DNA of 64,000 nt from Lentisalinibacter orientalis. Lineage in GTDB: Bacteria; Pseudomonadota; Gammaproteobacteria; Steroidobacterales; Woeseiaceae. Under the pieces are notes generated by a model. The model worked only from the letters and a program-made list of their open reading frames with translations. It searched no databases and was not told where the DNA came from. How positions within the stretch are numbered: position 1 is the stretch's first letter; every line of letters begins with the position of its first letter. The stretch spans positions 62,001 through 126,000 of the forward strand of contig NZ_JAPDRJ010000002.1 in NCBI RefSeq assembly GCF_040706535.1, in the 5' to 3' direction. Of the stretch, positions 1 through 8,573 are shown piece by piece. Made by a program: the position numbers and the translations under genes.

Positions 1-20
1 GAGCAGGAGAACGAGGTTTC

Positions 21-782
21 TCATTCCGCCCCCGCGAGCGCCGCCAGGCCCTCGAGTACCAGGTCCGGCCGGTTCTCCACGGTGTAGTGCCACTGGCGCT
101 GAATGCGCCGGGCGTCGCCGCCCGTGAGCACGATGCGCGGCACCTGGTCGATGCCCTCGAGCACCCGGCAGGCCCGCTCCATGGCGCCGCAGATGGCTGC
201 GAGCGCGCCGCTGCGCACCGCCTGGTCGGTGGTGCGGCCGAACAGGTTCTCCGGCTCCGGGTCGTCGGCGCCGGCGCCGTCGGTGCCGATGCCGCTGGTG
301 GCCGTGTCGAGCACCCGGCCCATGAGCGTGAGGCCGGGCAGGATGAGGCCGCCCAGGTGTTGGCCGGAGGAGTCGATGGCATCCAGGGTGGTGGCGGTGC
401 CGGCGTCCACCACCAGCAGCGCCTCGTCCGGGTAGCGGGTCCAGGCGCCCACGCAGGCCGCCCAGCGGTCCACGCCCAGCCGGGCGGGCTCGTCGTAGCC
501 GTTAGTGAGGCCGCAGGCCTCGGCGCGGCTGGTGGCGAAGTCGATGTCGATGCCGGCCTTCTCGTCGATGGCGCGGGAGAGATCCGCGGCCACCCGCCGG
601 CCGGCCACGTTGGCCGCGACGACGCGGTCGATGTCGCCGGGCAGCGTGTCCAGCACGGCGGCGTAGTTATCCGACTCGCATTCCTTGTGGGTGCGGTAGC
701 CGGCGCCGGCCACCTCGCCGGAGGCCGTCAGCACGCCCCATTTGAGGCGGGTGTTGCCGATGTCGAAGAGTACGGTGCTCAT
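21..782 (-). CDS. coaX: Type III pantothenate kinase
   Basis: This enzyme phosphorylates pantothenate, the first step of coenzyme A synthesis, in the cytoplasm. The 253-residue protein opens with the ASKHA phosphate-binding motif DIGNTRLKW (residues 7-15). It has the CoaX-typical GVDRW (103-107) and DAGTATT (126-132) motifs and a C-terminal LTGGDA. The length is normal for type III PanK, which needs a monovalent cation and is not inhibited by CoA. Its ATG overlaps the stop codon of birA by one base, so the two are translationally coupled. The order plsY-birA-coaX on the minus strand suggests one operon. birA-coaX pairing is common in gammaproteobacteria. Confidence 0.96.
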   Translation of the reverse strand: MSTVLFDIGNTRLKWGVLTASGEVAGAGYRTHKECESDNYAAVLDTLPGDIDRVVAANVAGRRVAADLSRAIDEKAGIDIDFATSRAEACGLTNGYDEPARLGVDRWAACVGAWTRYPDEALLVVDAGTATTLDAIDSSGQHLGGLILPGLTLMGRVLDTATSGIGTDGAGADDPEPENLFGRTTDQAVRSGALAAICGAMERACRVLEGIDQVPRIVLTGGDARRIQRQWHYTVENRPDLVLEGLAALAGAE

Positions 783-1618
783 CAGTTTCCGGTGCCCGGG
801 GCGGGACGGCGGCAGCGCAGGATATCACCGGCGATGATACGCCGCTGCCCGTCCGGCGTGTCCACCAGCAGCGCGCCGCCGGCGTCGATGCCGGCGGCCA
901 CGCCGCGCGCCTCGCCGTCCGCGTCACGCACGGTCACCTCGCTGCCGCGCATCCAGTCGCGGCGCTGCCAGCGCTCGGCGAACGGCGCGAATCCCCCGGC
1001 CTCGTAGGCATCGAAAGCGGTCTGCAGGGCGTCGATCAGCGCCGCCGCCAGGCGGTTGCGCGCCGGCAGCGGTTCCAGCACTTCCGCCAGGGCGGCGGGG
1101 CCACGGCCCCAGCCGATGTCGCCGGGCGGCGCGAACCCCGCCGGCAGCGAGACGTTGATGCCGATGCCCACCACCACGTGCGTGGCGGCGCCGGCGCGGC
1201 CGGCGATCTCGGAGAGGATGCCGCCCAGCTTGCCGTCGATCAGCACGAGGTCGTTGGGCCACTTCAGCCGGATGTCCTCCGCGCCGAAGGACTCCAGCGT
1301 CTCGGCGGCGGCGGTGCCGCAGGCCAGCGTCAGGGCGGAGACGGCCTCGGCGGGCACGGTGACCGCGCGGGCCACGGACAGGCACAGGCCGTGGCCCGGC
1401 GGGATGTCCCACTGGCGGCCCCGCCGGCCGCGGCCCTTCGACTGGTAGTCGGCGACGGCCGCGGCCAGGCGGCCTTCCGCGGGCGGCATCTGTCCGGCCA
1501 GCCAGTCGTTCGTGGAGTCGATGGTGTCGAAGACGTCCAGGTGCTCCAGCCAGGCGCCGCTGCCGTCGGGCAGAGCGTCACGGATGCCTTCCTCGTTGAG
1601 GGGATCGGGGGTGGTCAT
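782..1618 (-). CDS. birA: Biotin--[acetyl-CoA-carboxylase] ligase, lacking the DNA-binding domain
   Basis: It activates biotin to biotinyl-AMP and attaches it to the biotin carboxyl carrier protein of acetyl-CoA carboxylase. The biotinyl-AMP loop GRGRRGRQW is at residues 62-70, KWPNDL at 119-124 and KLGGILSE at 130-137. With 278 residues and the catalytic domain starting near residue 25, it has no N-terminal winged helix. It is therefore a group I (enzyme-only) BirA, not a repressor-enzyme like the E. coli protein. No good ribosome binding site precedes the ATG. It begins 6 bases after plsY ends, so coupling to plsY translation is likely. Confidence 0.95.
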   Translation of the reverse strand: MTTPDPLNEEGIRDALPDGSGAWLEHLDVFDTIDSTNDWLAGQMPPAEGRLAAAVADYQSKGRGRRGRQWDIPPGHGLCLSVARAVTVPAEAVSALTLACGTAAAETLESFGAEDIRLKWPNDLVLIDGKLGGILSEIAGRAGAATHVVVGIGINVSLPAGFAPPGDIGWGRGPAALAEVLEPLPARNRLAAALIDALQTAFDAYEAGGFAPFAERWQRRDWMRGSEVTVRDADGEARGVAAGIDAGGALLVDTPDGQRRIIAGDILRCRRPAPGTGN

Positions 1619-1624
1619 GGAGAG

Positions 1625-2284
1625 TCAGGCTTTCGGGCCGGAGCGCGGGCGGAAGATCATCAGGCGTTCGTTGCGGTTCTCGTTGCCGGCGCGCATGCGC
1701 GCGATGTTGGAGCGATGGGTCCAGAGCATGAACAGCGCGGCGACCAGCGCGAATATCACGAAGGGACGGCCGGCGGGCCCGGGGCTGGTGGCAATCATCA
1801 GCGCCGCGCTCCAGGCGGTGATCATGGTGGCGAGCCCCACGTAGCCGCTGAGCACGATGACGCCCAGCCAGATGAGGATCAGCGGCAGCAGGAGGACGGG
1901 CGCGAGCACGCCGAAGGCGCCCACCAGCGTCGCCGCGCCCTTGCCGCCGCGGAAGCGGTGCCAGACCGGGTAGACGTGGCCCACCACCGCCGCGCCGGCG
2001 CACGACAGGGTGAGCCAATGGCGGTCCACGACGAGGTCGATGCCCACGCCCGGGATGTCGAGCCCCGGGATGACGCCCGCGGCCAGCACGCCCTTGCCCA
2101 CGTCCACCACCACCACGCCGAGGGCGAACAGCTTGCCCTGGGTGCGCAGCGCGTTGGTGCCGCCCACGTTGCCGCTGCCCACGGTGGCCAGATCCACGCC
2201 GCCCTTGAGCCGGCCCATGAGCACGCCGCCCATGATCGAGCCCAGCAAGTAGGCGATGAGTACCTTCAGTCCGAGTTCCAGCAT
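1625..2284 (-). CDS. plsY: Glycerol-3-phosphate acyltransferase PlsY
   Basis: This inner-membrane enzyme transfers an acyl group from acyl-phosphate to glycerol-3-phosphate, the first step of phospholipid synthesis. The conserved loops are visible: GSGNVGGTNALR (residues 36-47), DVGKG (61-65) and the later HRFRGGKGAAT glycine-rich loop. Several hydrophobic segments fit the usual five-helix topology. The reading frame stays open up to an ATG at 2314. I chose the internal ATG at 2284 because the protein then starts directly with the first membrane helix, as in known PlsY proteins. Neither ATG has a clear ribosome binding site. It is first in a tight run with birA and coaX. Confidence 0.94.
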   Translation of the reverse strand: MLELGLKVLIAYLLGSIMGGVLMGRLKGGVDLATVGSGNVGGTNALRTQGKLFALGVVVVDVGKGVLAAGVIPGLDIPGVGIDLVVDRHWLTLSCAGAAVVGHVYPVWHRFRGGKGAATLVGAFGVLAPVLLLPLILIWLGVIVLSGYVGLATMITAWSAALMIATSPGPAGRPFVIFALVAALFMLWTHRSNIARMRAGNENRNERLMIFRPRSGPKA

Positions 2285-2333
2285 GCGAGTGATCGGGTGT
2301 GCGGCCCGCGGCATCGGGGCCGGTGCAATTGTA

Positions 2334-3242
2334 TCACCCGCCCCCGGCCGGCTGCGGCGGCTCGCCCTTGCTCTGCAGGCGGGGGCGGGAGCCCATGAAG
2401 ATGGCGGCCAGCGCGATGGCGGCGCCGGTCATCTCGGTGGCGCTCACCACCCGGCCGAACAGCAGGATCTCCCACACGTAGGAGAGCAGCGGCTGCAGCA
2501 GCAGCGAGATGCCCACCACCGCGGTGGACACCCGAGACAGGCTGCCGGCGATCAGCAGCCAGCCGAGCACGTGGGAGAGCACGCCGTAGCACACCAGCCA
2601 GCCGGCATCGGCGGCGCTGGGCACGGCGAAGGACTCGCCTTCCGCAAGCACCATGGCGCCGAGCACGGCGGCGCACACCAGCGACATCACCGCGATCTCC
2701 GCTCGCGGCAGCACGTGACCGCTCTCCGCCTGGGCGCGGCGCAGCGACAGCAGATAACCGGTGTAACTCGCCGCGGTGGCCAGCCCGAAGAGCACACCCA
2801 GCCGGTACTCCGGGCTCAGCACGCTCCAGTCCACTCCCACCACCAGCGCGAGACCGACGATGGCGACCGGGATGGCGATCAATTGCCAGACGCTCGCCCG
2901 CTGACCGAGGAAGATGATGCCCACCGCCGTCATGGCGAACACCTGGAAGTTGGCCAGCAGCGTCGAGAGCCCGGGCCCCACGTAGAGCACGCTGCGGTGC
3001 CAGAACCAGAGATCCAGCGCGAAGAACACGGCCGCGGCAACGATGGCGACGAACGCGACCCGGTTGAAGCGGAAGCTGCGCCCGGTGGCGGCGATGAACA
3101 CCGTGAGCGCGATGCCGCCGATCAGCATGCGGTAGAACGCGCTCGCCGTCGGCGCCACGTCCACCAGCGCCACCCAGACGGGCGAGAAGCTGATCAGCGT
3201 CGCGCCCAGGAAGATGCGGGCTCGGGGCGGTATCAGCGGCAC
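2334..3242 (-). CDS. DMT-family (EamA) inner-membrane transporter
   Basis: The 302-residue protein has about ten hydrophobic segments arranged as two EamA repeats, the layout of drug/metabolite exporters. Both halves carry small glycine- and alanine-rich helices. The basic, serine-rich C-terminus (GSRPRLQSKGE) should be cytoplasmic. Family members export amino acids, nucleosides or other small metabolites. Nothing in the sequence tells the substrate. It sits alone on the minus strand: plsY lies downstream with its own start about 50 bases away, and the sdpR-type operon diverges upstream. Confidence 0.88.
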   Translation of the reverse strand: MPLIPPRARIFLGATLISFSPVWVALVDVAPTASAFYRMLIGGIALTVFIAATGRSFRFNRVAFVAIVAAAVFFALDLWFWHRSVLYVGPGLSTLLANFQVFAMTAVGIIFLGQRASVWQLIAIPVAIVGLALVVGVDWSVLSPEYRLGVLFGLATAASYTGYLLSLRRAQAESGHVLPRAEIAVMSLVCAAVLGAMVLAEGESFAVPSAADAGWLVCYGVLSHVLGWLLIAGSLSRVSTAVVGISLLLQPLLSYVWEILLFGRVVSATEMTGAAIALAAIFMGSRPRLQSKGEPPQPAGGG

Positions 3243-3350
3243 GGGGCGGGCTCTGTGCGACGGGTGGGCTGCATGAGGGCTGGCATTCTAATGAGCGACG
3301 GCAGGCGCGGCTATCGCGCGACGCTGCACAGCGGCGAAGTCTTGTATTTA

Positions 3351-3368
3351 GATATTTCTCGAAATATC
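3351..3368. promoter_or_regulatory. Palindromic operator upstream of the ArsR/SdpR-type gene
   Basis: The sequence GATATTTCTCGAAATATC has 8-base arms (GATATTTC and GAAATATC) around a two-base centre. It ends 8 bases before the ATG of the ArsR-family gene. It is strikingly AT-rich in a GC-rich setting. Its size and place fit an operator for autorepression by the downstream winged-helix protein. Binding itself is inferred. Confidence 0.6.
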
Positions 3369-3376
3369 ATAACACC

Positions 3377-3694
3377 ATGAAGCAACAGTCCGTCTTCAAG
3401 GCCCTCGCCGATCCCACCCGCCGCTCCATCCTGCGGCGGCTGCGCAAGGGTTCGCAGACGGCGGGCGAGCTGGCGGAGGCCTTCCCCATCACCCGCGCCT
3501 CGCTGTCGCACCACTTCGGCATCCTGAAGGCCGCCGACCTGGTGCGCACGGAACGCCGCGGGCAGCACATCGTCTACTCACTGAACGCCTCGGTGATGGA
3601 GGAGGTGGCGGCGCTGTTCATGGACCTGTTCGGGTCGGAGGACAGGCCGGGCACCGATGACGGCGACAACGACAAGGAGAGCGACACCTCATGA
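3377..3694 (+). CDS. ArsR-family autorepressor (SdpR-like)
   Basis: This is a 105-residue winged-helix repressor. It begins with the family signature KALADPTRRSILRRL (about residues 7-21). The recognition helix region ITRASLSHHFGILKAADLV follows at about residues 37-55, then a wing. There are no ArsR-type metal-binding cysteine clusters, so metal sensing is unlikely. The stop codon overlaps the start of the SdpI-type gene (ATGA). That pairing is the sdpRI arrangement known from Bacillus, where the membrane protein SdpI sequesters the repressor. The 18-base palindrome just upstream is the probable operator. The acidic C-terminal tail is variable in the family. Confidence 0.9.
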   Translation: MKQQSVFKALADPTRRSILRRLRKGSQTAGELAEAFPITRASLSHHFGILKAADLVRTERRGQHIVYSLNASVMEEVAALFMDLFGSEDRPGTDDGDNDKESDTS

Positions 3695-4362
3695 CCCAAC
3701 GCCTCGCCGACTGGCTCAGCATCCTGTTCATCGCGTTCTCGTTCGCTTTCGCGGCGGTGATGTACCCGTCCCTGCCCGAGCTGATCCCCACGCACTGGAA
3801 CGCGGCGGGCGACGTCGACAGCTATACGCCCAAGCCCTGGGGCGCGTTCCTGCTGCCCGCCATCGCCTGGCTGGTGTTCGTGCTCATGAAGCTGATTCCG
3901 GTGATCTCGCCGAAGGGATTCCGCACCGATCAGTTCATGGAGGTGGTGCGGCTGTTCCAGGTGGTGCTCGTGGCCTTCATGGCCGTGCTCGCCGTGGCGA
4001 CGCTGCTCTATGCGGCCGGGTTCCAGATCGCCATGCCCCGTTTCATGGCCGGCGCGCTGGGCGTGCTGTTCGTGATCCTCGGCAATTACCTCGGCAAGGT
4101 GCGCAAGAACTTCTTCATCGGCATCCGCACGCCCTGGACGCTGGCGAGCAGCGAGGTGTGGGCACGCACCCACCGGCTGGCGGCCTGGCTGTTCACGCTG
4201 GCCGGCATCGCCGCACTCATGAGCGCCCTGTATCTGCCGGACCTGCGGGTGGTGGTGGCGGGCGCCCTCATCGCCGGCTTCGTGCCGGTGATCTACTCCT
4301 TCCTGCTGTACCGGCAGCTGGAGGGGTTCGAGCCGGAAGACGAGGACGAAGACGCCGCCTGA
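3691..4362 (+). CDS. SdpI/DUF1648-family membrane protein
   Basis: The 223-residue protein is predicted to sit in the inner membrane with about six helices. The N-terminal half carries the DUF1648 signature, with LPELIPTHWNAAGDVDSYTPK near residue 30 after the first helix. The second half carries the SdpI pattern GNYLGKVRKNFFIGIRTPWTL (residues about 131-151). In Bacillus, SdpI gives immunity to the SdpC toxin and recruits the repressor SdpR to the membrane. No sdpC-like toxin gene is present here, so the role may be envelope sensing or protection from outside toxins. It overlaps its regulator by four bases. Confidence 0.88.
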   Translation: MTQRLADWLSILFIAFSFAFAAVMYPSLPELIPTHWNAAGDVDSYTPKPWGAFLLPAIAWLVFVLMKLIPVISPKGFRTDQFMEVVRLFQVVLVAFMAVLAVATLLYAAGFQIAMPRFMAGALGVLFVILGNYLGKVRKNFFIGIRTPWTLASSEVWARTHRLAAWLFTLAGIAALMSALYLPDLRVVVAGALIAGFVPVIYSFLLYRQLEGFEPEDEDEDAA

Positions 4363-4368
4363 GCGGGT

Positions 4369-6186
4369 TCAGCGCCCCAGCCAGTCCCGGCGCCGCGCCA
4401 GCACGGCGTCGTCCGCCTCCTCGTCCAGGGTCAGGTAACAGGTGTCCGCCGGCGCCTCCGCCAGCGTGATGGGCAGGGTGAACAACTCGTCCTGGCGGAA
4501 CACCGTCAGCTCGGCCGTGTCGCCGGCACGATACCCGCGCAGCAGCACCGGCATCGACGACGGCGTGGCGCGCAGCCCGTCCAGGGCCACCAGTTCGTCG
4601 CCGGCGGCCGCCCCGGCCCGCTGCAGCGGGCCATCCGCCAGCACCACCGCCAGCCGGGTGCGATCACCCTCGGACGACATCCGGCCGCCCAGCCAGGGCA
4701 GCGGCTGGGGGTTGTTCTGCAGCGGCTTGCCGCCCGCATCGCCGGCGCCGGTCGCCTGGCGCAGGTGATAGCCCACTCCCATCGCGGCCAGCAGCTCGTC
4801 CAGCGGCGGGTCCCCGGTGCCGCGCACGTAACGCTCGAAGAAGTCGCCGAGGTCGAGGCCGCTCAGCTCCTCGGCGACGGACTCCAGCGCCCGCTCCGGC
4901 ATGCCGGCGCCGGTCTCGCCGTAGCGGCGCCAGCACTCGCGCATGACCACGTCCAGGTTGCAGCCGCCGGTCCCGGCGCGCAGTTTGAGGTCCAGGGCGA
5001 GCGCCACCAGCGAGCCCTTGGTGTAGTAGCTGATGATGCTGTTCGGGCCGTTCTCGTCCTGCTTGTACAGCTTCGTCCAGGCGTCGAAGCTCGACTCCTC
5101 GATGCTCTGCAGGCGCCGCCCCGGCGTGCGCAGCACCTTGGTAATGGTCTGGCCCAGCAGTTCCAGGTAGCCCGCGGCGTCGATGAGCCCGGAGCGCACC
5201 AGCGCCAGGTCGTCGTAGTAGGAGGTGATGCCCTCGAACACCCACAGCAGGCCGGTGTGCGACTCGGCCGTGAGGTCGTAGGGGGTGAAGGCCGCCGGCT
5301 TCATGCGCTTGACGTTCCACAGGTGGAAGTACTCGTGGCTCACCAGGCCGAGGAAGCGCCGGTAACCGTCGCTCACCCGCTCCTCGCCGGCCCGCGGCAG
5401 GTCGGAGCGCTTGCACACCAGGCTGGACGACCAGCGGTGTTCCAGGCCGCCGTAGCCGTCGCTCATGCAGTAGAGCAGAAAGACATAGCGGTCCAGGTCT
5501 TCCGGCGCGCCGAGCAGGCGGTGGTGCTCCGCACACGTCCGCTCCATGTCCCGGCACAGCCGTTCCAGGTCGAACCGGCGGGCGCCACGCACGGCGATGG
5601 CGTGGGGGATGCCGTTGACGCCGAACTCGCCGATGGTGAGGTCGCCGATCTCGAAGGGATGGTCGATGAGTTCGTCGTAGTCGTCCGCCGCGAAGGTGCC
5701 GTAACCCCAGTCCTTCCCGCTCACCCGGCGCATGGCCGTGGCCAGCCGCCAGTTCGCGCCGATGCCGTCCGGCGGCGGCCGCACCTCGAGGCGCACCGGC
5801 GCGTCCTCCCGGCCCTCCGCGGCCAGGAACACGCAGGGGCCGTTGAAGTAGGCGTGGGTGTTGTCGAGATGCGCGCCGCGCACGGAGAGATCCCAGGCGT
5901 ACACCAGGGTGGTCACCGTCAGCTCGCCGCGGCAGGGCGCGGCCCGCCAGGTGGTCTTGTCCACCTTCTCCAGCGCCACGGGCCGGTCTTCGGCCTCGGC
6001 CTCGATGGAGACGATGTGGCGGGCGTAGTCGCGGATCATGTAGCTGCCCGGTATCCACGCCGGCATGGAGAACACCTGCCCGGCCGGGTCGGGGTCGGCG
6101 ACCGTCACGGTCACCCGGTACAGATGGGCGCCCGGCTCGGCCGGGGTGATGGTGTAGCGCACGGCCTCGGGGGCGGCCTCGGTCAT
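4369..6186 (-). CDS. M61-family (glycyl aminopeptidase-like) metallopeptidase with PDZ domain
   Basis: The 605-residue peptidase has an N-terminal beta-rich domain, then a gluzincin catalytic domain with HEYFH at residues 284-288 (zinc ligands and catalytic glutamate). A C-terminal PDZ-like segment follows at about residues 480-580. This is the M61 architecture, typified by Sphingomonas glycyl aminopeptidase. The frame is open to 6249, but the ATG at 6186 has an AGGAGG ribosome binding site a few bases upstream, so I start there. No signal peptide is seen, so it is probably cytoplasmic. It lies 23 bases after the arginine-dihydrolase-like gene and is probably the last gene of that operon. Confidence 0.92.
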   Translation of the reverse strand: MTEAAPEAVRYTITPAEPGAHLYRVTVTVADPDPAGQVFSMPAWIPGSYMIRDYARHIVSIEAEAEDRPVALEKVDKTTWRAAPCRGELTVTTLVYAWDLSVRGAHLDNTHAYFNGPCVFLAAEGREDAPVRLEVRPPPDGIGANWRLATAMRRVSGKDWGYGTFAADDYDELIDHPFEIGDLTIGEFGVNGIPHAIAVRGARRFDLERLCRDMERTCAEHHRLLGAPEDLDRYVFLLYCMSDGYGGLEHRWSSSLVCKRSDLPRAGEERVSDGYRRFLGLVSHEYFHLWNVKRMKPAAFTPYDLTAESHTGLLWVFEGITSYYDDLALVRSGLIDAAGYLELLGQTITKVLRTPGRRLQSIEESSFDAWTKLYKQDENGPNSIISYYTKGSLVALALDLKLRAGTGGCNLDVVMRECWRRYGETGAGMPERALESVAEELSGLDLGDFFERYVRGTGDPPLDELLAAMGVGYHLRQATGAGDAGGKPLQNNPQPLPWLGGRMSSEGDRTRLAVVLADGPLQRAGAAAGDELVALDGLRATPSSMPVLLRGYRAGDTAELTVFRQDELFTLPITLAEAPADTCYLTLDEEADDAVLARRRDWLGR

Positions 6187-6209
6187 GGGACCTCCTGGTG
6201 GTTCTCGTC

Positions 6210-7040
6210 TCAGCGGCGGCGGGGTTCGGAGAGTTTCAGCGTAAGGCACTTGGCCGAACCGCCGGCCTTCAGGAACTCGGACAGATCGATCTCGTTCACC
6301 TCGAAGCCGAGGCGCATCAGCCGCGCCTTCAGCGGGTTCGATGCCTTGTGCACGAAGATCTGGTCGTCCACGTTCACGGCGTTGCAGGCGAAGTTACCGG
6401 CATCCAGCGTGTCGGCGACGATGCGCTTGTGATCCGGCACCCGCGTCTCGATGGCCACCCGGGAGTCGTAATCGAAGGCCGGCGGGTGGTAGAGCAGGAA
6501 GCCCTCGCTGAGCGGGCAGAGGCAGGTGTCGATGTGATAGAAGCGCGAGTCGGTGAGGCGGATGGAGACCAGCTCCCGGTCGAAGAAGCGGTCGATGTGC
6601 TCGTGGGCCTCGATCTCGGTGCGAAAACCGTAGCCGGTCCACAGCCACGGCCCGCCCCGGTCCAGCAGGCAGTCGCCGGCGCCCTCGAAGCCGATGTCCT
6701 CGGGCAGGTCGTAGAGCTCGTAGCCGTGGTCGCGGAACCAGCGCTTGAAGTGAGGCTCCTCCGGGCGGCGCTCCTTCGGCATGAAGTGGCTGGCAATCGC
6801 CTTCTCGCCGAAGACCACGCCCGCATTGGCGGTGAACACCATGTCCGGCAGCCCGGGCTGGGGCTCCATCACCTCGATGTCGGCGTGCGCGGAGAGCGCG
6901 TCGCGCAGGTTCTCCCACTGTTGCCGCGCCTTCTCGGGGTCCAGCGCCCCCTCGTTGCCGGCCATCCAGGGGTTGATGACGTAGTCCACCGTGAAGTAGT
7001 CCGGCGGACACATGAGTATGCGGTCGCGTGTCTTGCTCAT
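6210..7040 (-). CDS. Arginine dihydrolase-like / DDAH-superfamily guanidine hydrolase
   Basis: The 276-residue protein belongs to the guanidino-group modifying (amidinotransferase/DDAH) superfamily and looks like a free-standing version of the N-terminal domain of cyanobacterial ArgZ/AgrE. ArgZ converts arginine to ornithine, two ammonia and CO2. Candidate active-site residues are N23 (VINPWM), N72 (FTANAG), E119 and D123 (FEGAGDC), H169 (YHIDTC) and nucleophile C265 (GGSAKC). From memory, ArgZ has Asn71, Glu118, His168 and Cys264 at matching spacing. The Asn at position 72, where arginine deiminases have Asp, is the reported mark of a dihydrolase. Dimethylarginine hydrolysis remains possible. 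It follows the CtlX gene by 17 bases. Confidence 0.82.
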   Translation of the reverse strand: MSKTRDRILMCPPDYFTVDYVINPWMAGNEGALDPEKARQQWENLRDALSAHADIEVMEPQPGLPDMVFTANAGVVFGEKAIASHFMPKERRPEEPHFKRWFRDHGYELYDLPEDIGFEGAGDCLLDRGGPWLWTGYGFRTEIEAHEHIDRFFDRELVSIRLTDSRFYHIDTCLCPLSEGFLLYHPPAFDYDSRVAIETRVPDHKRIVADTLDAGNFACNAVNVDDQIFVHKASNPLKARLMRLGFEVNEIDLSEFLKAGGSAKCLTLKLSEPRRR

Positions 7041-7057
7041 AAGGCCTCGGTTTCGTG

Positions 7058-7993
7058 TCAGCGCCGCGGCAGGTGGACGGCGGCCAGCATGCAGCGTGCG
7101 CTGCCGCCCGCGCTCGTCTCGATGTGATCCAGCGGCGCGCTGACGATGCGCGCGTAATCCTCGATGGCGGCCAGCTGCTCCGCGGTGAGGCTGCGGCGGG
7201 CCTGGTCCGACATGACGAGGAGCCGGTCGCCTTCCCGACTGCGCAATTCGAGCATGTTACCGGCAAACGCCATGACCTGCGCGAGGGAGAGCTCGAGCAC
7301 CGTGCGCCCGCCCTCGGCGAGGGCGGCCAGCAGCGCCTCGCTCTGCTGTGGGTCCCTGACGGACTCGGCGCACACCGCGGCCATGCCCTCGCCCACCCAC
7401 ATCATGACGTTGGTGTGATAGATGGGTTCGCCGTCGGCATCCACGGCCTCGAAGCTCAGCACCTCGTAACGGAGCTTGCGGGCGAACTCGGCCAGCGGGC
7501 CCGCGTGGGTGCGTGACGACAGGCAGGCGTAGGCACGGTGCCGGGAGCGGTCCAGCACCAGGCTGCCGGAGCCCTCCAGGAAGTGGCCGGCGTCTTCGTG
7601 ACGACTGAGGTCGATCACCTGGTCCACCCGGTAGCCGAGCTCCCGGTCGAACGCCTCCACCACGTCCCGGCGCCGTTCCGGCCGCCGGTTCGGCGCCTCC
7701 ATCGGGTACACCACGGCCGTGCCGTCGGAGTGGAAGGTCACCCAGTTGTTCGGGAACACGGAGTCCGGCGTGTGCGGCTCCGGCGTGTCGTCGAAGACGT
7801 GCACGGCCACGCCGGCGGCCTCCAGCGCCGCGCGCAGCCCCTCGAACTCGGCCAGCGCCCGCTCCTGAGCGGTGTCAGCCGGCGCCACGGGGGCCTCCGC
7901 CTGGAACTTGTTCGACTCTGCGGTCAGCGGATTGGTCTGGAAGCGGACCGGCCGGATCATCAGGACCGCGTCCGCCGACTGCGCTTCACTCAC
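7058..7993 (-). CDS. ctlX: CtlX-type citrulline/guanidine hydrolase
   Basis: The 311-residue protein is a second member of the DDAH/amidinotransferase superfamily and resembles CtlX, linked to citrulline use in bacteria. Motifs include LMIRPVRF near the N-terminus, DSVFPNNWVTFH, EGSGSLVLDR, YHTNVMMW with the catalytic histidine, and SAGGSARC with nucleophile C301. An open frame runs far upstream. I start at the GTG at 7993, which has a GGGGGAGAG ribosome binding site and puts the conserved N-terminus about 12 residues in. It is the first gene of a minus-strand operon with the dihydrolase-like and M61 genes. The name follows family resemblance, and the true substrate is unproven. Confidence 0.85.
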   Translation of the reverse strand: MSEAQSADAVLMIRPVRFQTNPLTAESNKFQAEAPVAPADTAQERALAEFEGLRAALEAAGVAVHVFDDTPEPHTPDSVFPNNWVTFHSDGTAVVYPMEAPNRRPERRRDVVEAFDRELGYRVDQVIDLSRHEDAGHFLEGSGSLVLDRSRHRAYACLSSRTHAGPLAEFARKLRYEVLSFEAVDADGEPIYHTNVMMWVGEGMAAVCAESVRDPQQSEALLAALAEGGRTVLELSLAQVMAFAGNMLELRSREGDRLLVMSDQARRSLTAEQLAAIEDYARIVSAPLDHIETSAGGSARCMLAAVHLPRR

Positions 7994-8105
7994 GATGCAC
8001 TCTCCCCCACCCGGCGCCCGGCGGCGCCCGGGTGCTATGCTCGCCCCTCGAGACCGCTCAGATTGCCTGCCGGACCCTGGCATGACAACAGTGATATAGC
8101 CCGCC

Positions 8106-8567
8106 ATGAAAAGAATACTCCTCTCCCCCGGCCCCGTGCTGCTGATCTGGCTCGGGGTCGTGATCGGCATCTCGTTCATCGAGGCGCCGGTGAAGTTCAC
8201 CGCGCCCACCCTCACCCGTCCGGTCGCCTTCGACGTGGGCCGGGTGGTGTTCACGGCGCTGAACCGCACGGAGCTCGTGCTGTTCGCGCTGACCGTGGTG
8301 CTGGGTCTGGCCGCCGAGCGGCGCCGGCTGTTCTGGATCGCCGCCGCGGTACTGGCGGCGATGCTGGCGGCCCAGACCCTGTGGCTGCTGCCGGAGCTCG
8401 TGGCCCGTTCCGAGATGGTCATCGCCGGCCGCGAACCGCCGCCGTCCGCCGCGCATGGCGTGTACGCGGCCATCGAGGTCACGAAGGCGCTGTTGCTGGC
8501 CTGGCTGGGCGTCTTTGCGCTGGCCGGCGCTGCGGGCGCCGCACCCCCGCGCGCCCCGGACGGCTGA
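8106..8567 (+). CDS. Small four-helix integral membrane protein, function unknown
   Basis: The 153-residue protein has four hydrophobic segments (about residues 8-27, 53-68, 74-95 and 120-145). The loop after helix 1 is conserved-looking, with SFIEAPVKFTAP and DVGRVVFTALNRTE. The C-terminus (PPRAPDG) is low complexity. I do not recognise a characterised family. Similar small DUF-type membrane proteins occur in proteobacteria. It is divergent from ctlX, with 112 bases between the two starts, and converges on the GST gene only 6 bases after its stop. Confidence 0.7.
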   Translation: MKRILLSPGPVLLIWLGVVIGISFIEAPVKFTAPTLTRPVAFDVGRVVFTALNRTELVLFALTVVLGLAAERRRLFWIAAAVLAAMLAAQTLWLLPELVARSEMVIAGREPPPSAAHGVYAAIEVTKALLLAWLGVFALAGAAGAAPPRAPDG

Positions 8568-8573
8568 GCGGAC

